A DNA stretch of 64,000 bases from JAFGBM01 sp964610155 (lineage in GTDB: Bacteria; Actinomycetota; Actinomycetes; Actinomycetales; Demequinaceae): assembly GCA_964610155.1 (NCBI GenBank), contig CAZSUY010000004.1, positions 1 through 64,000 on the forward strand, read 5' to 3'. The notes beneath the pieces were generated by a model. That model was not told the origin of the DNA and made no database searches. It saw only the letters and a program-made list of their open reading frames with translations. Numbering within the stretch: position 1 is the first letter of the stretch; each line of letters starts with the position of its first letter. Position numbers and translations under genes: made by a program. Positions 17,359-25,429 of the stretch are shown here, piece after piece.

Positions 17359-18218
17359 AGGGTGCCTAGGAACAACGCGAAGACCACGTAGGCGACAGGA
17401 CCGGCGAGTAGGGCCGAATCCATCCGATCGAGGATCCCCCCATGCCCGGGAAGCACATTGCCCATGTCCTTGATGCCCAGATCCCGCTTGATCGCGGATT
17501 CCACGAGGTCGCCGAAGATCGCCGCGATCGTCACGGCAGCACCGACCACCACACCGATTCTCCAGTCCTCGTCTTTCATCAGCCAATAGGAGACTCCGGC
17601 AGCGGCTCCCGTACCGATCAGAATGCCCCCGATCGCGCCCTCCCATGTCTTCTTCGGACTGATGCGGGGGGCAAGTTTGTGCCGCCCGATGAGCATCCCC
17701 ACCAAGAGGGCCCCGGTGTCGTTTCCCGAGAGGGCGGCAAGGAAGATGAAGACCCGGATCCAGCCGCCCTCCGGCTGAATGAGAAGGGCGATGAACGAGG
17801 CGAAGAAAGGAATCCACACCAGGGTTAGGACATCCGCGAGGGCATCGTGAAGAGAATCCTCTATCCACTCGTCGACCAAGCGCCAGGCGATGGTGCCCCC
17901 AGCCCCAACAAGGAGGGCGATGATGAGCCCCTCCCGCCCGTCGTACCACACCGACACGGCCATCCCAATGGTGGCGGCCGAGATGGGCACGAGGGATATG
18001 GCCCGACCTTGACGCGCGAGTGCCCGCTTCCACTCGGGATAGGCAGACAGGCAGATGAGATAAACGATGATGGTGAAACTCAAGGCGGAGTAGTAGGCCA
18101 CCCCGATCACAAGAGCGAAGAGAGCAAAACCGACGACCGTGGCGGAGAAAAAGTTCCGGCCCGAGCGCGCCGAAGGTCCGCCTTGAGTCCAGATGTCGGC
18201 CGTTTTCCCCGTCGTCAT
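17355..18218 (-). CDS. cdsA: Phosphatidate cytidylyltransferase
   Basis: CdsA makes CDP-diacylglycerol from phosphatidic acid and CTP for phospholipid synthesis. The 287-residue protein has about seven or eight hydrophobic membrane segments. The C-terminal signature is complete: S-A-I-K-R-D-L-G-I-K-D, then GHGGILDRMDSAL. KKTWEGAIGG, typical of the family, lies near 190. The ATG shares one base with the frr stop (TGATG), and the stop overlaps the rlmN start, so frr, cdsA and rlmN form a coupled run. Confidence 0.95.
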   Translation of the reverse strand: MTTGKTADIWTQGGPSARSGRNFFSATVVGFALFALVIGVAYYSALSFTIIVYLICLSAYPEWKRALARQGRAISLVPISAATIGMAVSVWYDGREGLIIALLVGAGGTIAWRLVDEWIEDSLHDALADVLTLVWIPFFASFIALLIQPEGGWIRVFIFLAALSGNDTGALLVGMLIGRHKLAPRISPKKTWEGAIGGILIGTGAAAGVSYWLMKDEDWRIGVVVGAAVTIAAIFGDLVESAIKRDLGIKDMGNVLPGHGGILDRMDSALLAGPVAYVVFALFLGTL

Positions 18219-18775
18219 CAGACCTCGAGGAGTTCGTTCTCCTTGTGGGCCAACAACGCGTCGATCGCGTCCGTGTGCCTCTTGGTAACCAGGTCTAGTT
18301 CCTTCACGGCTCTCGCCCCATCGTCCTCGCCAATCTCGCCCTCCTTGACGGCGACATCGATGACGTCCTTGGCCTTTCGGCGAAGGTTGCGGACCGCGAC
18401 ACGAGCCTCTTCGGAGCGGTGTCGGGCGACCTTGACGTACTCCTTTCGGCGCTCCTCCGTCAGTTGGGGCATGTTGATCCGGATGACGCTGCCATCGTCC
18501 GTTGGGCTGACCCCAAGGTCGGAGTCGCGAAGCGAGGTGATGATGCTTCCCATGGCTCCGCGGTCATACGGGGAGATGACGATCGTGCGGGCGTCGGACG
18601 TCGAGATCGATGCGAGTTGCTGAAGGGGGGTCGGGGCTCCGTAGTAGTCGACAAGTAGCTTGGCGAACATGGATGGAGACGCCGCCCCCGTCCGGATTGT
18701 TGCGAAATCATCCTTGGCCGTCTCGACGGCCTTGTCCATCTTGTCCTCGGCTTCGAGGAGTGTCTCGTCAATCAC
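18218..18775 (-). CDS. frr: Ribosome recycling factor
   Basis: RRF splits post-termination ribosomes together with EF-G. The 185-residue product has the standard length. It shows the start MIDETLLEAEDKMDKAVETAKDD-like helix, the FAT-IRTGAASPSMF loop near 26-38, YGAPTPLQQLASI near 48, and the C-terminal helix with RRKAKDVIDVA. The start is a GTG, 22 bases after the pyrH stop. Genes rpsB, tsf, pyrH, frr and cdsA are in the classical bacterial order. Confidence 0.97.
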   Translation of the reverse strand: MIDETLLEAEDKMDKAVETAKDDFATIRTGAASPSMFAKLLVDYYGAPTPLQQLASISTSDARTIVISPYDRGAMGSIITSLRDSDLGVSPTDDGSVIRINMPQLTEERRKEYVKVARHRSEEARVAVRNLRRKAKDVIDVAVKEGEIGEDDGARAVKELDLVTKRHTDAIDALLAHKENELLEV

Positions 18776-18797
18776 GCAGTCTCCTTTCGGCGCGGCG

Positions 18798-19541
18798 TCA
18801 CGCCGTCACCAGCGTCCCGATTCTCTCACCCAGGAGCGCACGAGTCACGTTACCTTTCTCCTCAAGGCCAAACACCATCATCGGGATGCCGTTCTCCATG
18901 GCCAGGCTGAAGGCAGCGGCGTCCATGACCTCAAGCCCCGAACGAAGGGCTTCACGGTAGGTCACGGCGGAGAGGCGCTTGGCTTTCGGGTCGCGATGCG
19001 GGTCCGCCGTGTAGACTGCATCGACGCCGTGCTTTCCCATGATGACCTCGGAACAATCGGTCTCAAGGGCACGCTGAACCGCCACGGTATCGGTCGAAAA
19101 GTACGGCATTCCTGCTCCCGCCGCGAAGATCACGACCCGACCGCTCTCCATGTGACGGATCGCCCGGAGCGGGATGTACGGCTCGGCGACCTGGCCCATG
19201 GTGATGGCGGTCTGGACGCGAGTCACCACCCCCGATTGCTCCAGGAAGTCCTGGAGGGCCAGCGAATTCATTACCGTGCCGAGCATCCCCATGTAGTCCG
19301 CGCGCGCCCGTTTCATGCCGCCCTGGGAAAGCTCCACACCCCGGAAGAAGTTGCCCCCGCCAACGACGATCGCAACCTCAATGCCCTGGCGGACGGCTTC
19401 GGCTATCTCTCCGGCAAGCCGGTGGATGGTTTCGGAATCGAGGCCGACGGCACCGCCACCGAACGTCTCTCCCGAGAGCTTGAGGAGCACCCGTCGCGGA
19501 AGGGCAGGGTTGTCGGCCTGACCTTGGCTTGTCTTCGGCAT
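18798..19541 (-). CDS. pyrH: UMP kinase
   Basis: PyrH phosphorylates UMP to UDP with ATP in pyrimidine nucleotide synthesis. It belongs to the amino-acid-kinase fold, visible as RVLLKLSGETFGG near 17-30, VVGGGNFFRG near 60-70 and the late VMDAAAFSLAMENGIPM. The 247 residues fit the family. It lies 23 bases after tsf and 22 bases before frr, in the rpsB-tsf-pyrH-frr operon. Regulation by UTP and GTP is known for the family and is not visible here. Confidence 0.97.
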   Translation of the reverse strand: MPKTSQGQADNPALPRRVLLKLSGETFGGGAVGLDSETIHRLAGEIAEAVRQGIEVAIVVGGGNFFRGVELSQGGMKRARADYMGMLGTVMNSLALQDFLEQSGVVTRVQTAITMGQVAEPYIPLRAIRHMESGRVVIFAAGAGMPYFSTDTVAVQRALETDCSEVIMGKHGVDAVYTADPHRDPKAKRLSAVTYREALRSGLEVMDAAAFSLAMENGIPMMVFGLEEKGNVTRALLGERIGTLVTA

Positions 19542-19564
19542 CAGCCCCTCCTCGGTTGTGTTTC

Positions 19565-20404
19565 CTAGGCTCCCACGCGGATGCGGGCGAATGCGGTAAC
19601 CGCGCCGCCGGATGAGGCGACCACCTTCTCGACGGTGGTCTTCGGGTCCTTGGCATACGCCTGCTCGAGTAGCACATTCTCCTTGAAGAACCCCCCTAGC
19701 CTGCCCTCGACGATCTTTGGCAGGGCGGCCTCGGGTTTGCCTTCCGCCTTCGCCGTTTCCGTCGCGACCTGACGCTCATGTTCCACCACATCGGATGCGA
19801 CGTCCTCGCGGGTGAGGTAGATCGGGGAATAAGCGGCGATGTGCATCGCCACGTCGCGGGCGATGTCCTTCGCGGCGGTATCGGTTCCAAGGAGCACGCC
19901 TATCTGAGCGGGCAGGTCCTGGTTGGTTTTATGAAGGTAGAGGGTGACGTGGGGAGCCTCGATGCGGGCGATGCGTCGGAGCACGATCTTCTCGCCCAAG
20001 ACTCCGGCGGTCTCGTTGATGAGGTCGAGGACGGTGCCAGACTCGGCCGCGGCTTCCAGGGCCTCTTCTGTGGTAGTGGAACCAGCCGCAACCACCGCGG
20101 CAAGGACCTTGTCGGCAAGCGCGATGAACGTCGCATTCTTCGCCACAAAGTCCGTCTCGGAGTTGATCTCGATGAGGGTGCCGACCTGTCCGGCTCCGCC
20201 CTCACGAACGTCGGCAGTCACGAGGCCCTCGGAGGCCGCGCGGCCCTCACGCTTGGTTACCCCCTTGAGTCCCTTGACCCGGAGGATGTCGACGGCTTTG
20301 TCAAGGTCGCCCCCCGCCTCGTCGAGGGCCTTCTTGACGTCGAGCATGCCTGCGCCCGAACGCTCGCGGAGAGCCTGAATGTCGGCAACGGTGTAGTTAG
20401 CCAT
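19565..20404 (-). CDS. tsf: Elongation factor Ts
   Basis: EF-Ts exchanges GDP for GTP on EF-Tu. The 279-residue protein begins MANYTVADIQALRERSGAGM with the UBA-like domain, then has LDKAVDILRVKG near 33-45 and the EF-Tu contact loop SETDFVAKN near 80-88. The coiled-coil region with KAEGKPEAALPKI is near 215. It starts nine bases after the rpsB stop. Length is typical of actinobacterial EF-Ts. Confidence 0.97.
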   Translation of the reverse strand: MANYTVADIQALRERSGAGMLDVKKALDEAGGDLDKAVDILRVKGLKGVTKREGRAASEGLVTADVREGGAGQVGTLIEINSETDFVAKNATFIALADKVLAAVVAAGSTTTEEALEAAAESGTVLDLINETAGVLGEKIVLRRIARIEAPHVTLYLHKTNQDLPAQIGVLLGTDTAAKDIARDVAMHIAAYSPIYLTREDVASDVVEHERQVATETAKAEGKPEAALPKIVEGRLGGFFKENVLLEQAYAKDPKTTVEKVVASSGGAVTAFARIRVGA

Positions 20405-20413
20405 GTCGGTCCC

Positions 20414-21427
20414 TTACTTCTTCGCGGCCGCCGACTTGGCGGCCTTCTTTGCCGGGGCCTTTGGTGCGGCAGCCTTCTTTGCCGGCGTCTTTGGTGCGGC
20501 AGCCTTCTTTGCCGGCGTCTTTGGTGCGGCAGCCTTCTTAGCTGGGGCCTTCTTCTCCGTCGCGGGCTTGTCAGTCTCAGCCTTATCAGTCAAAGCCTTA
20601 TCAGTCACAGTGGCCTTCGATGCAGCAGGTTCGTCGCTCTCTTCGGCGGCAGCGTCGTCACCACCGAGAAGCTCACGCTCCCACTCGGCTAGGGGCTCCG
20701 CCTCAATCGGCTGTTCCCCCGCATCCGCTCGAGCCGCGTGACGAGCGACCAAGCCTTCTGCAACCGCATCGGCGATCACCCTGGTCAGGAGGTGAACGGA
20801 GCGGATAGCGTCGTCATTGCCCGGGATGCCATAGGTGATCTTGTCGGGGTCGCAGTTGGAGTCCAGGATGCCGACCACGGGGATGCCCAACTTATTCGCC
20901 TCTTCGACGGCAAGGTGCTCCTTGTTCGTGTCGACCACCCATAGGACGGAAGGGGTTCGGGACATCGCCCGGATGCCACCAAGCGTCTTCTCCAGCTTGT
21001 CCATCTCCCGGTGAAGGCCGAGGAGTTCCTTCTTGGTATGGCCAGAGCCGGCGATGTCGCCGTAGTCGATCTCTTCGAGCTCCTTGAGCCGGGACACCCG
21101 CTTCGAGACCGTGGAGAAGTTGGTCAGCATGCCCCCGAGCCAACGCTGGGTGACGTACGGCATCCCCACTCGGGAAGCCTGCTCCACGATAGGCTCCTGG
21201 GCCTGACGCTTGGTACCCACGAACAGGATGGTGCCGCCGTGGGCGACCGTGTCGCGGACGTACTCGTACGCATCATCGATCATCTTGAGCGACTGCTGGA
21301 GGTCGATGATGTAGATTCCGTTGCGCTCGGTGAAGATGAAACGCTTCATCTTGGGGTTCCAGCGGCTCGTCTGGTGTCCGAAGTGGACCCCCGAGTCGAG
21401 CATCTGACGCATGGTCACGACGGCCAT
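20414..21427 (-). CDS. rpsB: 30S ribosomal protein S2 with a long lysine/alanine tail
   Basis: S2 is a late-binding protein of the small subunit. The ATG at 21427 follows an AAAGGA site and gives 337 residues; the frame stays open further upstream but with no S2-like sequence. The core has the signatures MRQMLDSGVHFGHQTSRWNP at the start and FVGTKRQAQEPIVEQA near 65. The core ends near residue 245. The remaining residues are an acidic patch and then a tail of AKKAAAPKTP repeats, encoded by tandem DNA repeats. Such histone-like tails are known on actinobacterial ribosomal proteins. It heads the tsf/pyrH/frr operon. Confidence 0.96.
   Translation of the reverse strand: MAVVTMRQMLDSGVHFGHQTSRWNPKMKRFIFTERNGIYIIDLQQSLKMIDDAYEYVRDTVAHGGTILFVGTKRQAQEPIVEQASRVGMPYVTQRWLGGMLTNFSTVSKRVSRLKELEEIDYGDIAGSGHTKKELLGLHREMDKLEKTLGGIRAMSRTPSVLWVVDTNKEHLAVEEANKLGIPVVGILDSNCDPDKITYGIPGNDDAIRSVHLLTRVIADAVAEGLVARHAARADAGEQPIEAEPLAEWERELLGGDDAAAEESDEPAASKATVTDKALTDKAETDKPATEKKAPAKKAAAPKTPAKKAAAPKTPAKKAAAPKAPAKKAAKSAAAKK
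20461..20550 (-). repeat. 30-base tandem repeat, three copies, in the rpsB tail
   Basis: Three 30-base units begin at 20461, 20491 and 20521. The first two are identical and the third differs at four positions near its end. They encode KKAAAPKTPA in frame, so copy-number change would lengthen or shorten the S2 tail without a frameshift. Confidence 0.9.
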
Positions 21428-21786
21428 GGTGCATCCTTTCGGCGCCAGCGGCGCGCGGTTTGGCGGGCACTTCGCCCGCATTCGGTTGTCGGTCCAGCCA
21501 AGAGGCAGTACCCCTAGCACCCACGCGGATCGGCACCGGGCGAACCCGGACCCCGCCTTCCCGGCGCTTCCGTTGGCCCAGGGCCCTCGGAATCGATTGG
21601 ATGCGCGATGTCGGTCAACGATCGACCGCAGATCAATGGTACCCGACCCCTGCCGATTCCAACCAATCCCCTGAGCCGCCGTTTGCCACCTGCTAGCCGA
21701 TGCCCCGAGGACACCAACGGGCCGCGCCTCTCCCCAAGGTGCCGACACGGCCGCGCTCGGCACCTCCCTCGAGGAATCCTGGGGCC
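21428..21786. other. Divergent intergenic region between rpsB and the M23 peptidase
   Basis: This 359-base gap must hold the promoter of the rpsB operon and that of the peptidase. I see no gene in it and no promoter pair good enough to name. A 9-base inverted repeat lies at 21737-21765 and is listed separately. Confidence 0.5.
21737..21765 (+). promoter_or_regulatory. Perfect 9-base inverted repeat in the M23 peptidase leader
   Basis: AGGTGCCGA at 21737-21745 and TCGGCACCT at 21757-21765 are exact reverse complements, with an 11-base loop of CACGGCCGCGC. The element ends 21 bases before the peptidase ATG. It could be an RNA hairpin in the leader or a dimeric operator; no T-tract follows, so it does not look like a terminator. 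Confidence 0.5.
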
Positions 21787-22677
21787 ATGAATTCCCGACC
21801 GACCAGGATCACCATCCGATCGACCGCCCTTATCGGAATGGCCGCCCTAATCGCCGGATTCCTGGCTGGCCCCCTCCCGGCAGTAGCCACGGCAACCCAT
21901 CCCAACCCGGGGCTCAAGTCACCCGCCGAACCGTTCCAGGCGATCAATCTCTTCGACCGCCCCGACACCCCATGGGGTCCCGGCCATCGCGGTATCGACC
22001 TTGAGGCCTCGATCGGGCAAGAGGTCCTCGCCCCCGGCGACGGTGTGGTGACGTTCGCTGGGTACATCGTCGACCGAGGGGTGGTGAGCATCAGACACCC
22101 CAGTGGGCTTGTCTCAAGCCTCGAACCCGTCGCCCCGACGGTGACGGCCGGGATGGTGGTCTCGTCTGGCGATTCGGTGGGGACCATCACCGACGAGCGT
22201 GGCCACTGCGCGCCTCAGACCTGCCTTCATTGGGGGGTGCGCCGGAATGGCAACTACATCAATCCCCTCGATGTGCTCGCGGGGTTCGGCCCAGTGCGTC
22301 TCCTGCCCCTAAGCGAAGGCCCCGGTCGCATCGAGCACCTGACGGAGCTTGGCAACGGCCGCGGTATGGATCTGAGAAACCCGGGACTCCGTCACTCCGA
22401 GAATCTTACCGATTTGCCCAAGGTTAAGGTCCTCGAAGTAATACATGCGAAGCACCTCCTGCTCGCGTCCACGGATGCTATTCATCGCAGTACGGAGCAG
22501 GTGGAAGGTTTCCCGCCTGTCAATGAAGGAGCCGGCTCCGGGGACCCGAAGCGATTCGGCCGTCACCTCGTAGGGGCCGTCGTGGTGCGAGAGCATCCCA
22601 TCGAGCGCGGCCACATGGGAGAGGGCCACCTTGGCCCTGACGGATCGAACATCCGAGACCTCCCACCCGAGCCTTAG
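21787..22677 (+). CDS. Secreted M23-family peptidase-like protein, convergently overlapping whiG
   Basis: The ATG at 21787 starts a Sec signal peptide (hydrophobic core 13-34, ending PAVATA). An M23/LytM domain follows with H67 and D71 in GHRGIDLEA and H148 in TCLHWGVRR. In classical M23 enzymes the last motif is HxH; here the first position is C146, as I recall for actinobacterial homologues, so full zinc peptidase activity is uncertain. Its place opposite rpsB matches Rv2891. The domain ends near residue 174, but the frame stays open to 22677. Residues 175-296 are therefore the antisense of the 3' end of the sigma-factor gene and lack family features. Either the protein has a long antisense-encoded tail or a frameshift hides an earlier stop. 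Confidence 0.8.
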   Translation: MNSRPTRITIRSTALIGMAALIAGFLAGPLPAVATATHPNPGLKSPAEPFQAINLFDRPDTPWGPGHRGIDLEASIGQEVLAPGDGVVTFAGYIVDRGVVSIRHPSGLVSSLEPVAPTVTAGMVVSSGDSVGTITDERGHCAPQTCLHWGVRRNGNYINPLDVLAGFGPVRLLPLSEGPGRIEHLTELGNGRGMDLRNPGLRHSENLTDLPKVKVLEVIHAKHLLLASTDAIHRSTEQVEGFPPVNEGAGSGDPKRFGRHLVGAVVVREHPIERGHMGEGHLGPDGSNIRDLPPEP

Positions 22678-23166
22678 GGCGACGTCTTGATCCATGGCCT
22701 GGCGCATGAACTCCTGCTCGACCTCTCGGGTCGCATTCTCGACGGCCCTGGCCTTGCTCCTTACCGAGCGTGGGACCCAGTCCGCGGCCCGCATCTCATC
22801 GATGATCGCGCCCCGGACACGCGTCCCCGCATAGGTCTCGAACTTGAATCCCCGCTCGGGTTCGAATTTCTCAACCGCGTCGATGAGACCGAACATCCCA
22901 TAAGAGACGAGGTCGGCGAGTTCGACCGTGTCGGGGAGACGCACGATGAGGCGGGTCGCCACGATGGTGACGAGCGGAGCGTAGTGGACGATGAGTCGAG
23001 ACCTCGCGTCCCGGGCCGCCCGCGTCCTTCTTTTGCCCGCGGGGGATCCAGCGAGATCGGCCCACCAACTGTCGATCTCCGTCGGCGCCGTCTCGGTCCT
23101 GGCGAAGACCGGGTCGGCCTCGTACTCGGTCTCAAGCTGAAGAAGTACTGCATTGAGGTGCGTCAT
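22309..23166 (-). CDS. whiG: Alternative sigma factor of the FliA/WhiG type
   Basis: This 285-residue sigma-70 family protein has region 2 with DLVSYGMFGLIDAVEKFEP near 85-103 and TYAGTRVRGAIIDEMR. Region 3 contains WVPRSVR. Region 4 ends the protein with NLGQIGKILGVTESRVSQIH. It resembles WhiG of Streptomyces and FliA. No flagellar genes are in the window, so a developmental or cell-envelope role is more likely than motility; this is inference. It lies eight bases after the xerC stop, and its last 369 bases overlap the M23 frame on the other strand. Confidence 0.9.
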   Translation of the reverse strand: MTHLNAVLLQLETEYEADPVFARTETAPTEIDSWWADLAGSPAGKRRTRAARDARSRLIVHYAPLVTIVATRLIVRLPDTVELADLVSYGMFGLIDAVEKFEPERGFKFETYAGTRVRGAIIDEMRAADWVPRSVRSKARAVENATREVEQEFMRQAMDQDVALRLGWEVSDVRSVRAKVALSHVAALDGMLSHHDGPYEVTAESLRVPGAGSFIDRRETFHLLRTAMNSIRGREQEVLRMYYFEDLNLGQIGKILGVTESRVSQIHTAAVAKLRQVLDATGAFA

Positions 23167-23174
23167 GACTCTCC

Positions 23175-24095
23175 CTAGGCCCTGGGGTGGGCGAGTTGAT
23201 ATGACGAACGGAGACGTTCCGCGGTCACGTGGGTGTATCGCTGAGTGGTGGTCAGGCTGGCGTGCCCCAGGACCTCCTGAACCGACCGGAGATCGGACCC
23301 GCCGTTGACGAGGTGGGTGGCTGCGGTGTGCCGAAGGGCGTGAGGGGCTACGTCCTCGACCCCGGCGATCGAAGCGAGCCTATGGATGGACTCGCGGATC
23401 TGTCGCTGATCCACTCTCTGTCCCCTCCGGCCCAGGAGGAATGCCGGTGAATGATGGGCGGTGGCGAGTTCGGGACGCCCTTTGGCAAGCCACTGGTGAG
23501 CCGCCCGTGCGGCCGGAATCCCAAAGGGAATCACCCGCTCCTTGCCGCCCTTCCCCATGACCCGGACGAGTCGCTCATCAAGGTCGACGTCGGAGACGTT
23601 AACCCCGGCGAGTTCGCCCACCCGCATTCCCGTCGCGTAAAGCATCTCGGCCGCTGCCCAATCGCGCAGATCGATGGGATCGCCGCTGACACACCGCGCC
23701 TCGGCCGCCTCGAGCATGGTCACCATATCGATGGGGCTCAGGACGATCGGAAGCGTGGTGGCTGGGCGGGCGGAGGCAAGCCGCGCTGCCGGGTTTTCCT
23801 CAAGGAGGCCGGCGTCAGTCGCCCATGAATAGAAGGCCCGCACGGCCGCCCCCCGGCGAGCGAGGGTCGTCCTGCTGAGCCCCGAATGAGCCTGGCTCGC
23901 GAGCCATTCCCGAAGCGTTGCGAGATCGACGGAGGAGAGCGCCTCACTCGGCTCCCGGTCGGGGTCGACGAAGTTTGAAAGGTGAAGGAGGTCGGAAGCG
24001 TAGGCGCGGATGGTGTTATCGGCCAGTCCGCGCCCGAAGCGAAGGTGTGCACCGAAGTCCTCGAGGAGGAGGCCCTGGCTCGCCGTCGTTGGCAT
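23175..24095 (-). CDS. xerC: Tyrosine recombinase XerC
   Basis: XerC, with XerD, resolves chromosome dimers at dif sites. The 306-residue protein has the N-terminal SAM-like core-binding domain and a full catalytic set: R in YATGMRVGELAGV, K in MGKGGKERVIPF, HALRHTAATH, GHASLTTTQRYTHV with the nucleophile Y. It begins with an ATG at 24095. The position between dprA and rpsB is that of the actinobacterial chromosomal xerC (Rv2894c), so it is not a phage integrase. The 131-base gap upstream holds no gene. Confidence 0.93.
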   Translation of the reverse strand: MPTTASQGLLLEDFGAHLRFGRGLADNTIRAYASDLLHLSNFVDPDREPSEALSSVDLATLREWLASQAHSGLSRTTLARRGAAVRAFYSWATDAGLLEENPAARLASARPATTLPIVLSPIDMVTMLEAAEARCVSGDPIDLRDWAAAEMLYATGMRVGELAGVNVSDVDLDERLVRVMGKGGKERVIPFGIPAARAAHQWLAKGRPELATAHHSPAFLLGRRGQRVDQRQIRESIHRLASIAGVEDVAPHALRHTAATHLVNGGSDLRSVQEVLGHASLTTTQRYTHVTAERLRSSYQLAHPRA

Positions 24096-24226
24096 AGGAC
24101 CTAATGTGGCACTGTCACAGGAGTCAAATCAACCCCTTTTGTCACATCAATCACTCGCGACCCAGGATTATGCGGTGTTATGTCCCGGTTTGACCGGTAT
24201 CATTTACCGATAACGTCGCCGAATCG

Positions 24227-25429
24227 TTATGTCCGCATCGGGACCCTTCGCCAGGTATCCCCCTCCTTGAGCACCGATCCAGCGAGGAGAAGCCCCCCGA
24301 GCGCGGATCGGGCCTCCATCGGGCTCAGCCCGGCCCTCTCTGCCACCTCGCCAATGGTTGACCCCCTCCTGGTGATGGCGTCGTATGCCTGACGATGCCC
24401 GGGTGATGTGAACGTCATCTGCGGGCTCCGGAGGCCTTGGGGCTGGCGAAGATCCTCCGATCCACCCTCCCGTGCGGCATCAAACGGCTCAATGAGATCT
24501 CGGACGTCCCGGGCATTCGAAACGAGGACTGCACCATCGCGGATCAGCCGGTGGCACCCGCACGACCCTGCGGACGTCACGGGTCCGGGGATCGCCGCGA
24601 CGGGACGCCCCAACCCGGCCGCATGAGAGGCGGTCGAGAGGGCCCCTGAACGGTTGGCGGCCTCGACGACGACGGTCGTTCGCGCCGCCGCAATGATGCG
24701 ATTGCGGGTTAGGAACCGACTTCGATAGGGCGCGTAGCCCGGCGGAAGCTCACCGACAATCGCGCCGGTTTCAAGCATCCGGGTGAGGAGCTCTGTGTTT
24801 CCTTCCGGGTAGAGGCGATCCACACCCCCCGCCATGACAGCGACGGTCACACCTCCGACTGCAAGGGCCGCCCGGTGGGCGCGCGCGTCGATTCCGTATG
24901 CACCGCCCGAGATCACCACGTGGCCCATTTCCGCGAGTTCGCCGGCCAACATGGCCGCGACGTGTTCCCCATACGCCGTGCTCGATCGGGAACCGACGAT
25001 GGCAATTGAACGGCTCCACGCCTCGCGGATACTCTGGGGCCCCCTCGCCCATAGGCAGTACGGTGCGGCACCGCCAAGGTCATCGACCTCGGTCGGCCAC
25101 TCGGGATCACCTCTGGCGATGACCCTGGCCCCAACCTTCTCGGCCCGCTCAAGATGCGGTTCCGGGTCCCAGGCGGAGTCCCTCTGCCTCCATCGCTCGA
25201 CGGCGGCAAGCGCCCTATCCGCAAGATCGCGATTCGCAACCGAGCCCAGGTCAAGGGACGCCCCGACGGGATCGGTAAGGGCAAGTCGAGCCCACTCGAG
25301 CGCCTTGCTTGGGCCAAGCACTCCGACGAGGGCGTTGGCGATCGCATCCCCTGGCTCCGCGATCGCGCTCCAGGTCACCAGGGCCATTCGATCGGCCTCG
25401 GAGGTACTGGCCTCGGAGACAACCGTCAT
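24227..25429 (-). CDS. dprA: DNA processing protein DprA
   Basis: DprA binds incoming single-stranded DNA and loads RecA during transformation. I start it at the ATG at 25429, which overlaps the comM stop (ATGA); this gives 400 residues. The Rossmann-like core is visible in SIAIVGSRSSTAYG, GAYGIDARAHRAAL, VDRLYPEGN and FLTRNRIIAA. A C-terminal winged-helix-like part (AYDAITRRGSTIGEVAERAGLS) follows. The neighbouring comM and the comEC end at the right edge suggest a DNA-uptake capacity, but no pilus genes are seen. Confidence 0.93.
   Translation of the reverse strand: MTVVSEASTSEADRMALVTWSAIAEPGDAIANALVGVLGPSKALEWARLALTDPVGASLDLGSVANRDLADRALAAVERWRQRDSAWDPEPHLERAEKVGARVIARGDPEWPTEVDDLGGAAPYCLWARGPQSIREAWSRSIAIVGSRSSTAYGEHVAAMLAGELAEMGHVVISGGAYGIDARAHRAALAVGGVTVAVMAGGVDRLYPEGNTELLTRMLETGAIVGELPPGYAPYRSRFLTRNRIIAAARTTVVVEAANRSGALSTASHAAGLGRPVAAIPGPVTSAGSCGCHRLIRDGAVLVSNARDVRDLIEPFDAAREGGSEDLRQPQGLRSPQMTFTSPGHRQAYDAITRRGSTIGEVAERAGLSPMEARSALGGLLLAGSVLKEGDTWRRVPMRT

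Noticed and set aside
23175..24095. A phage-type integrase
   Set aside because: Position between dprA and rpsB and the XerC-like motifs show the chromosomal dimer-resolution recombinase.
24105..24119. TGTGG-CACTG-TCACA upstream of xerC as a CRP-type site
   Set aside because: The half-sites are five bases apart instead of six and one half differs from consensus, so it is out of register for a CRP dimer.
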